Translations under genes and position numbers: made by a program
Shown: positions 1 to 5,260 of the stretch, piece by piece
How positions within the stretch are numbered: position 1 is the stretch's first letter
Layout: each line of letters starts with the position of its first letter
Source of the DNA: an uncultured Eubacterium sp.
GTDB lineage: Bacteria > Bacillota > Clostridia > Lachnospirales > Lachnospiraceae
Reading direction: 5' to 3'
Assembly (NCBI GenBank): GCA_937915825.1
Contig: CALGGT010000006.1
Location: 1-10,740 of the forward strand
DNA length: 10,740 nucleotides
The notes under the pieces: generated by a model
The model's input: only the letters and a program-made list of their open reading frames with translations
Told to the model about the DNA's origin: nothing
Database searches by the model: none

Positions 1-174
1 AATCCATCCCCGCTTGAAAAGTTGCCCTTAGTAGACGGAATCCACCCATGCTTGAAAGGCGGATTCTCAGAGAAGAATCCACCCACGCTTGAAAGGCGGA
101 TTCTCAGAGAAGAATCCACTCATGATTGAAGGAGGGATTCTCAGAGAAGAATCCACCCGTGATTGAAAGGCGGA
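1..174. repeat. 37-bp tandem repeat array with hairpin-forming units
   Basis: Three full units start with GAATCC at 38, 75 and 112, exactly 37 bp apart. A fourth, partial unit starts at 149 and ends near 174. A diverged unit at 1-37 shares only its first half. Each full unit has GAATCC near its start and GGATTC about 23 bases later, flanking a TTGAA-containing loop, so each can fold into a hairpin. The rest of the unit is a CTCAGAGAA linker. In the third unit the inner stem changes to CTC/GAG and still pairs. The array probably continues beyond the left edge. Function is unknown; there are no variable spacers, so it is not a CRISPR. Confidence 0.85.
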
Positions 175-236
175 GGAGAGAGTCGTAGATGGTTATGGCA
201 TTATTAATAGAAACAGGTGTGAAAGGATGATTGATT

Positions 237-980
237 GTGGAAGAGAACTCTTTGAAAGAGGCGATGGAAGCAGTGAAATCTTCTTATCACACTTCTTTTT
301 ATGGGACGGGAATCGGGACCCTGGGAGAAAAGGCTGTTCATGCCACGTTAAAATATTATTTTGAGCCGGATCCGGCCTGTCATGAAGTAAAATGTCTCGG
401 CTATGTAGCGGATGTGTTAAGGGACGATCATATCTATGAAATTCAATCGAAACAGTGGTACCGTCTGCAAAAGAAGTTAGAGGTTTTTTTGAAGGAATAT
501 CAAGTGACTGTGGTTTATCCGGTGATCACCCGTAAGGAAATCTGCTGGGTGGATCCTGAAACCGGGGAAGAGGTGGAACGTCGTATTTCCCCGAAACACA
601 TAGGGGTGGAACATGCTCTGTATGAATTGTACGGGATCAAGGAATTCCTGTTACATCCAGGGTTGGATGTAAGGCTTGTTTTGCTGGAAACCCAGGAGAT
701 AAAGCTTTTGGACGGATTCGGAAAAGGAAAGAAATATCACGCCACAAAATACGACCACATTCCTCAGAAATTAACCGGGGTGGTAACGTTAAAAGAGTTA
801 GAAGATTATCAAATATTTTTGCCGGAGCTTGAGGAATTCAGTGCCAAAGAATATGGGGAAGATCGCCATATTCCCCTGGATCACGCAAGAAGAAGTGTTA
901 ATGTATTAACTCATTTAGGATTGATTCAGCAAATTGGATCGGAAGGAAAGGCTTATCGTTATGGAATCGTCAAACGTTAA
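237..980 (+). CDS. Conserved protein with PD-(D/E)XK nuclease-like core and C-terminal winged-helix-like end
   Basis: No experimentally named family is recognised, although it resembles a conserved hypothetical protein I recall from many Clostridia. Seen: 247 residues, no signal peptide or membrane segment, so probably cytoplasmic. Residues 27-75 read like a PD-(D/E)XK nuclease core: E31 in a GTLGEKAVHATL helix, D59 in GYVADVL, then E68 and Q70 in IYEIQSK. The D-x8-E-x-Q spacing suits the fold, with Q in place of the usual K, as in some CoiA-like and other divergent members. Residues about 205-247 resemble a winged helix. Start choice: GTG at 237 lies 9 bases after AAAGGA, whereas an in-frame TTG at 231 leaves only 3. 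The 3' end overlaps the next gene by 20 bp, implying co-translation with the tRNA thiolase. No convincing promoter was found between the repeats and the gene. Nuclease activity is inferred. Confidence 0.8.
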   Translation: MEENSLKEAMEAVKSSYHTSFYGTGIGTLGEKAVHATLKYYFEPDPACHEVKCLGYVADVLRDDHIYEIQSKQWYRLQKKLEVFLKEYQVTVVYPVITRKEICWVDPETGEEVERRISPKHIGVEHALYELYGIKEFLLHPGLDVRLVLLETQEIKLLDGFGKGKKYHATKYDHIPQKLTGVVTLKELEDYQIFLPELEEFSAKEYGEDRHIPLDHARRSVNVLTHLGLIQQIGSEGKAYRYGIVKR

Positions 981-1803
981 TTCTTGGGAAGAGATACACC
1001 ACAGCATTCAAAAAACGTTTCGAAAGGATCTCTTTTCCCAGTTTACCAAGGCAGTGGTCAATTATGAAATGATCCGGGAAGGAGATCACATCGCAGTTTG
1101 TATTTCCGGTGGCAAGGATTCCATGCTTATGGCGGTTCTTTTTCAGGAATTAAAACGCATTGACAAATTCCCTTTTGAATTAAGTTTTTTGGTGATGGAT
1201 CCGGGATATCAGAAGGCAAATCGCAAAAAGATCGAAGAAAATGCCAAGCGTCTTCGGATTCCCATTCAGATTTTTGAGACCGATATTTTTCATGCAGTAG
1301 ATCAGGTGGATAAGAATCCTTGCTATTTGTGTGCCCGCATGCGAAGGGGGCATCTGTATCATCAGGCACAGGAACTTGGCTGTAATAAGATTGCTTTGGG
1401 ACATCATTTCGACGATGTGATCGAAACGGTGCTCATGGGAATGTTAAACAGCGGACAATTCCAGTCTATGATGCCCAAACTCCATAGCCTGAATTTTGAA
1501 GGAATGGAATTGATCCGCCCGATGTATTACATCCGGGAAAAGGACATTATCCGTTGGAGTAAATATAACCAATTGGAGTTTATTCGCTGCGCCTGTAACT
1601 TTACAGAGAATCTGGAAAAAAACGGAGATACCAGTTCAAAACGATTGGAGACAAAACAATTGATCCAACAATTGAAAACAACCATTCCTGCCGTGGAAAA
1701 AAATATTTTCAGAGCAACGGAAAATGTGTCCCTGGGACAGGTGCTTGGCTATAAGAAGGATGGAGTAAAACACAGCTTTTTGGAAGAATATGAGGATGAC
1801 TAG
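961..1803 (+). CDS. ttcA: TtcA-like tRNA 2-thiocytidine synthetase (PP-loop ATPase)
   Basis: TtcA-family enzymes adenylate and thiolate cytidine 32 of tRNA using ATP and a [4Fe-4S] cluster. This 280-residue protein shows the PP-loop SGGKDS at residues 49-54. It also has CYLC (C121, C124) and a second cysteine pair, C210 and C212 in RCACNF. These positions fit the three cluster cysteines of E. coli TtcA (two in a CxxC, one about 90 residues on). GHHFDDVIET (148-157) and the MPKL...IRPMYYIREKDI segment are also family-typical. ATG at 961 sits 9 bases after GGAAAGG; an in-frame TTG at 934 would add nine residues but lacks such a site. It overlaps the preceding gene by 20 bp and is followed by a hairpin terminator. 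Family assignment is firm. The exact modified base is inferred, because related PP-loop enzymes in Firmicutes are often untested. Confidence 0.85.
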   Translation: MESSNVNSWEEIHHSIQKTFRKDLFSQFTKAVVNYEMIREGDHIAVCISGGKDSMLMAVLFQELKRIDKFPFELSFLVMDPGYQKANRKKIEENAKRLRIPIQIFETDIFHAVDQVDKNPCYLCARMRRGHLYHQAQELGCNKIALGHHFDDVIETVLMGMLNSGQFQSMMPKLHSLNFEGMELIRPMYYIREKDIIRWSKYNQLEFIRCACNFTENLEKNGDTSSKRLETKQLIQQLKTTIPAVEKNIFRATENVSLGQVLGYKKDGVKHSFLEEYEDD

Positions 1804-1846
1804 GACAAAAGGGAACGATCAAGCATTTATAAAAAGAACAACATTC

Positions 1847-1876
1847 GCACCGTGTAAAGGCGGTGCTTTTGTTTTT
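1847..1876 (+). terminator. Rho-independent terminator of the nuclease-like/ttcA pair
   Basis: GCACCG (1847-1852) pairs with CGGTGC (1861-1866) around an 8-base loop. TTTTGTTTTT follows at once. It lies 44 bases after the ttcA-like stop codon. Confidence 0.85.
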
Positions 1877-1877
1877 C

Positions 1878-2044
1878 TTGGGGCTTTGCCCCAAACCCCG
1901 CTCCTCGTCGGAGGGGCAGAGGGAACAGCTGTGCTGTTCCCTTGCAGGATAGGGTAATCCGTGTCACTTCGTCAAGGGGCAAGCGGTTGTATTTTCGCCC
2001 AAAGGATGGGCGAAAATCTCCACCGACAAGTATGCCCCCTTGAC
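1878..2044. repeat. Cluster of hairpins, probable structured intergenic element
   Basis: Four hairpins sit almost back to back. TTGGGGC/GCCCCAA (1878-1894) has a 3-base loop. An imperfect CCCC-G-CTCC stem closes on GGAGGGG at about 1896-1917. GGGAACAGC/GCTGTTCCC (1921-1941) has a 3-base loop. ATTTTCGCCC/GGGCGAAAAT (1991-2017) is a perfect 10-bp stem. The last is nested inside a longer stem: GTCAAGGGGC (1971-1980) pairs with GCCCCCTTGAC (2034-2044) with one bulge. No credible coding frame explains it. It may be a dispersed palindromic element or a remnant of one; copy number cannot be judged from this window. Confidence 0.7.
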
Positions 2045-2222
2045 TCCGTTCCCGCTCCAGATCTGAGCGAAACAATAACATTGGATTTCAAATCCGGAAG
2101 GAGCCTGGAAAAAGCAACGTTTCGATCCGTTCCAAGTAACGGTAGAATTTACCGAAAGGTTGATCCGGTGGTTTTATTACATTTACACCATTATATATCC
2201 ACTATCTCAAGTTGTGTAGTTC
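2045..2222. other. Gene-free stretch without a recognised element
   Basis: Between the hairpin cluster and the T-rich repeats I see only short local palindromes such as GGATTTCAAATCC near 2083. There is no plausible gene with a ribosome site, no tRNA and no clear terminator. An open frame crosses it on the plus strand, but it runs through the hairpins and resembles no protein family. Confidence 0.5.
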
Positions 2223-2375
2223 CGTGGTTCTATAATTTTATTGTATCCGTGTTTCTGTAGTTTTGTTGTTTTTATGGTTTTGTTGTCTTTATGGTTTTGT
2301 TGTTTTCATTGGTTTGTTGTTTTTATGGTTTTGTTGTTTTATGGGTTTGTCGTTCTGCTGTTCTGTTATTCTGTT
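2223..2375. repeat. T-rich tandem repeat, 17-bp period
   Basis: The clearest units begin at 2257, 2274, 2291, 2308, 2325 and 2341, with consensus ATGGTTTTGTTGTTTTT. Spacing is 17 bases except once, where it is 16. Degenerate units at 2223 and 2240 keep the 17-base phase, and the pattern decays after 2357 into TTCTG-rich sequence. On the plus strand the tract is almost pure T and G. Such a tract can arise by slippage and could vary in copy number; no function can be read from it. Confidence 0.75.
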
Positions 2376-2384
2376 GTACAGTTC

Positions 2385-2525
2385 CGCTTTTCGAGCGGGA
2401 TGGTTCCATGAAGGGGCATTGGCGACCGTCAGCACTTAATGAGCGCGTAGCGCGAATTTTGTACTGCTACGGTCGCTTTTTTAGCGAGAGCGTGCCCCAA
2501 AGGGAACCATCCCGTTTGAAAAGCG
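2385..2525 (+). repeat. 141-bp long imperfect palindrome, possible structured RNA or MITE-like element
   Basis: The outer arms are 23 bases each (2385-2407 and 2503-2525) and differ at two positions. Both differences give G-U pairs if the plus strand is transcribed, and C-A mismatches on the minus strand. A 5x4 internal loop follows, then GGGGCA (2413-2418) pairs with TGCCCC (2493-2498). An inner stem has GCGACCGTCAGCA (2422-2434) against TGCTACGGTCGC (2465-2476) with one bulged C. A small GCGC-GTA-GCGC hairpin sits in the centre. No coding frame matches a family. The wobble pairs hint at an RNA in plus orientation, but a non-autonomous mobile element is equally possible. Confidence 0.7.
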
Positions 2526-2565
2526 ACCCTAGAATAGAACAAATCGAAAAAGGAAATCATATCAA

Positions 2566-2615
2566 AAAAAACTCCGTAGAGGCCCAAAGATCTTTTGCCC
2601 CCAACGGAGTTTTTT
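2566..2615. terminator. Bidirectional-looking terminator downstream of the symporter
   Basis: AAAAAACTCCGT (2566-2577) pairs with ACGGAGTTTTTT (2604-2615). The 26-base loop can itself pair partly (CAAAGATCTTTTG). It ends 47 bases beyond the symporter stop codon on the minus strand. With A and T runs on both flanks it can act in both directions. Confidence 0.8.
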
Positions 2616-2662
2616 AAATCATAAAATTCATTCGAATCGAAATCTACAGAAAATACTTCACA

Positions 2663-4207
2663 TTAGTCCGCATCCTTCAAGGACGTTTTTTGTTTTACCA
2701 TAACTTCTTTTTCATAGCATGCAAAAGAATTATCCACCAAAGTCGGATCCGGTTTGGGAGTGATAAGACTTACAACCGGCACGATGATAAATCCGGCTAA
2801 CATGGCAATCGCACCGCAGTTAATGGGGGATTGGATGATCGTCGGGAAATACGGGCGGAAGAAAATATTGGCAACCATTAACAAAGAGCCGAAGATAAAG
2901 CATGCCCAGCAAGATGCCTTGGTGACCCATTTTCCATAAAGGGAATATAGGAACGGCGCTAAGAACGCTCCGGCCAGGGCTCCCCAGGAAACCCCCATTA
3001 ATTGGGCGATAAAGGTAATGTTGCTGCGATATTGGATCAAAGCCAAAACGGAAGAAATGGCAATGAACACAAGGATTAAAATCCGAATGCAAAGCACCTG
3101 GCTTTTTTCGCTCATTTTTTTAATAAAGTTGTCCTTTAAAAAGTCAATGGTCAGCGTAGAACTGGAAGCGATGACCAACGAGGACAGGGTGGACATGGAA
3201 GCGGATAATACCAGGATCACAACCAACGCGATCAGAATGGAGGGAAGGTTGGAAAGCATGGTAGGGATAATGGAGTCAAATCCATTGGCTTCAATGTCTA
3301 ACTGATCGGAGAAAAGTCGACCAAAACCACCTAAGAAATAGCATCCGCCGGATACTACCAGAGCAAAGACGGTGGAAATAATGGTTCCTTTTTTGATGGA
3401 CTCTTCGTTGTCAATGGCGTAGAATTTTTGTACCATTTGAGGAAGTCCCCAGGTTCCTAAGGAAGTTAGGATCACAACAAATAACAGATTTAAGGGATCC
3501 GGTCCAAAGAAGGAAGCAAAGATTCCCGGCGTATTGGAGACGGTGGAATCGTTGACTTTTGCCAATCCGTCCATGGCTGCCATAAATCCACCTTTGCTTT
3601 GAATGACGGCCAAAATGATAATAACAATTCCTACCAACATGATCATTCCCTGGATAAAGTCATTGATGGCAGTTGCCATATAACCGCCGGCGATGACATA
3701 GATGGCGGTTAAGACAGCCATGATCAGGATGCACCAGGCATAATCAATATGGAAGGCCATTTCAAAAAGACGGGATAATCCGTTGTAAAGAGATGCGGTG
3801 TAGGGAACCAGGAATACGAAAATAATTACGGAAGCTCCGATCTTTAAGGAAGGGCTTCCGAAACGTTCTCCAAAGAATTGGGGCATGGTAGCGGAATCTA
3901 AGTGCTGACTCATGATACGGGTTCTTCTTCCTAAGATCACCCATGCCAGTAAAGAACCGATCACGGCGTTGCCAATGCCGGCCCAGGTGGCGGAAATTCC
4001 GTATTTCCATCCAAATTGTCCGGCGTAGCCTACGAATACGACTGCGGAAAAATAAGAGGTTCCATAGGCAAACGCGGTCAGCCAGGGACCGACGGAACGT
4101 CCTCCCAATACAAAGCCGTTTACATCAGTGGCGTGTTTCCTGCAGTAAAGACCGATGCCAATCAAAACCGCAAAATAAATGATCAGTAATAAGATTTTCA
4201 GTAACAT
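2663..4207 (-). CDS. Sodium:solute symporter (SSS family, PutP-like)
   Basis: This is an inner-membrane transporter that couples Na+ entry to uptake of a small solute. The 514-residue length suits the SSS family (PutP, PanF and relatives). Seen: many hydrophobic segments starting at residue 2; the family motif GFVLGGRSVGPW (31-42); SYFSAVVFVGYAG (51-63); and SASMSTLSS (335-343), where S339 and T340 match PutP residues that contribute to the Na2 site. The C-terminal tail is hydrophilic and lysine-rich. Start: ATG at 4207 follows AAGGAGG by 12 bases. A GTG at 4255 in the same frame lies inside the promoter region and is rejected. It has its own promoter downstream of the sortase gene, with no terminator between, so some read-through is possible. 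The substrate cannot be told; proline, another amino acid or an organic acid are all possible. Confidence 0.88.
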   Translation of the reverse strand: MLLKILLLIIYFAVLIGIGLYCRKHATDVNGFVLGGRSVGPWLTAFAYGTSYFSAVVFVGYAGQFGWKYGISATWAGIGNAVIGSLLAWVILGRRTRIMSQHLDSATMPQFFGERFGSPSLKIGASVIIFVFLVPYTASLYNGLSRLFEMAFHIDYAWCILIMAVLTAIYVIAGGYMATAINDFIQGMIMLVGIVIIILAVIQSKGGFMAAMDGLAKVNDSTVSNTPGIFASFFGPDPLNLLFVVILTSLGTWGLPQMVQKFYAIDNEESIKKGTIISTVFALVVSGGCYFLGGFGRLFSDQLDIEANGFDSIIPTMLSNLPSILIALVVILVLSASMSTLSSLVIASSSTLTIDFLKDNFIKKMSEKSQVLCIRILILVFIAISSVLALIQYRSNITFIAQLMGVSWGALAGAFLAPFLYSLYGKWVTKASCWACFIFGSLLMVANIFFRPYFPTIIQSPINCGAIAMLAGFIIVPVVSLITPKPDPTLVDNSFACYEKEVMVKQKTSLKDAD

Positions 4208-4238
4208 AGTAAATAACAGCCTCCTTCTTGTTTTGAAT

Positions 4239-4256
4239 GGTGTAAATTCACACACC
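4239..4256. promoter_or_regulatory. Candidate operator palindrome in the symporter leader
   Basis: GGTGT (4239-4243) and ACACC (4252-4256) form an inverted repeat with an 8-base spacer. It lies just downstream of the symporter -10 box, roughly over the expected transcription start, a position suited to a repressor site. It is short and could be chance; no regulator is encoded nearby. Confidence 0.3.
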
Positions 4257-4260
4257 TACA

Positions 4261-4289
4261 ATTATAACATAGGAAGGGGGAAAAGTGTA
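4261..4289 (-). promoter_or_regulatory. Symporter promoter with extended -10
   Basis: On the minus strand, TGTTATAAT supplies a consensus TATAAT (4261-4266) with an extended TGn. At 17 bases upstream the -35 region is a poor TACACT (4284-4289), consistent with reliance on the extended -10 or on an activator. Confidence 0.6.
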
Positions 4290-4296
4290 CTATTTT

Positions 4297-5091
4297 TTAG
4301 TTTTTCGGCGTACGGGAACAAACCACCACAAAACGCCCATTGGTCGTATGATAGGCGCAGGTGACCAGAGTTAACAGTTCATCTCCATAGACAGGAGTGA
4401 CGCTGGTCTTGTAGAGAGATCGTTTCTTAACTTGTTCTACGTAAGTAGAAAACTGATCTTTGTCTAATTTACCGACGTAGTGGTAATAGGAGAATTCCTT
4501 GGATCCCGGCGGGTTCACCTGGGAATAGAAAGCCGCCACAACCTGATAATTCCTGGCTTCTTGCAGGGTGTCAAATACAACGGTCTTATGTTTTTGGAAA
4601 AAATCCGCCTTGGCAAAGTCCAACAGGTGAGCGAAGATCAAGCCGCTTCGCATGTGGTGGCCGTAGATAAAAAGATTCTGGTTTTCCCCATCGGTATCAC
4701 ATTTGGCGTCCAGAAAAGGAAGACCGTTCATGTCATATTTTTTATAGAAATTCCGGTGTAGATAAAATTCGTTTTCTTTGGGAGTTTGCATGACCGGATA
4801 ATTAATGGGCGTGTCCTTAACTTGAATCCAGCCAATAAAGTCGTCGTTCTTTTCATAAAGCTTTTGATAGCGGGGAGAAACCTGCCGCCCCTTTTTGTCT
4901 TTGACCTTTTTTTTGGATGTGGTGGATGGTGTGGCGTCGTCTTCTTCTCTTAGTTTTTGCAGGTCTGTGATCTCGGATCGGGTTTCTTTCATCTGGAAAT
5001 AGTAAAAGCCCAGGTATCCGCCGCTTCCTAAAAATGTAAGAATACACAGAGTCATAATGATACGGAATAGCCATTTTTTAAATGTTTTCAT
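4297..5091 (-). CDS. srtB: Class B sortase
   Basis: This is a membrane-anchored cysteine transpeptidase that cuts a C-terminal sorting signal and links the protein to the cell wall or to a pilin. It has 264 residues. A membrane anchor spans about 8-31 with a short cytoplasmic basic start. A charged, lysine-rich spacer covers 35-70, and the sortase barrel runs from about 75 to the end. Catalytic residues are visible: H145 in IYGHHM, C245 in TLVTC and R253 in NGRFVVV. IGWIQV near 86 and INYPVMQ near 96 are class B features. ATG at 5091 lies 12 bases after AAAGG; a TTG at 5103 directly abuts that site and is unlikely. No LPXTG- or NPQTN-type substrate protein is encoded in the window, so the partner is unknown. 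The downstream symporter is probably an accidental neighbour. Confidence 0.9.
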   Translation of the reverse strand: MKTFKKWLFRIIMTLCILTFLGSGGYLGFYYFQMKETRSEITDLQKLREEDDATPSTTSKKKVKDKKGRQVSPRYQKLYEKNDDFIGWIQVKDTPINYPVMQTPKENEFYLHRNFYKKYDMNGLPFLDAKCDTDGENQNLFIYGHHMRSGLIFAHLLDFAKADFFQKHKTVVFDTLQEARNYQVVAAFYSQVNPPGSKEFSYYHYVGKLDKDQFSTYVEQVKKRSLYKTSVTPVYGDELLTLVTCAYHTTNGRFVVVCSRTPKN

Positions 5092-5123
5092 GGAAATTAC
5101 CAACCTTTTTGTTTGCTGTTTTC

Positions 5124-5152
5124 ATCTTAGCATAGATCTGTTTTTTCGTAAA
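5124..5152 (-). promoter_or_regulatory. Sortase promoter
   Basis: On the minus strand, TTTACG (5147-5152) and TAAGAT (5124-5129) are separated by 17 bases, with TGC before the -10 giving an extended form. The -10 ends 32 bases upstream of the chosen ATG. Confidence 0.6.
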
Positions 5153-5182
5153 GATAGTTACGGATTTTTCACAGATTCTTTA

Positions 5183-5211
5183 TTGAATTATTTTAATGGT
5201 TATTGTACAAT
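5183..5211 (+). promoter_or_regulatory. Promoter of the GH3 glycosidase gene
   Basis: TTGAAT (5183-5188), a 17-base spacer and TACAAT (5206-5211) give a strong sigma-A-type promoter about 50 bases before the start codon. It diverges from the sortase promoter about 30 bases away, so one regulator bound between them could affect both. I see no clear cre-like catabolite site. Confidence 0.7.
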
Positions 5212-5260
5212 GAATAGGGGGAAATTGTAGGAATTGCTGGAAATATATGGAGGGAATCAG

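Noticed and set aside
1..174. CRISPR array
   Set aside because: The entire 37-bp unit repeats with no variable spacers, and no cas gene is near.
1961..2617. Two plus-strand open frames in the gene-free region (1961-2260 and 2291-2617)
   Set aside because: They run through hairpins and the T-rich repeat, lack family resemblance, and the second passes through a palindrome and into a terminator.
4208..4255. Upstream extension of the symporter to a GTG at 4255
   Set aside because: The extra codons overlap the probable transcription start and operator, and ATG at 4207 has a strong AAGGAGG.
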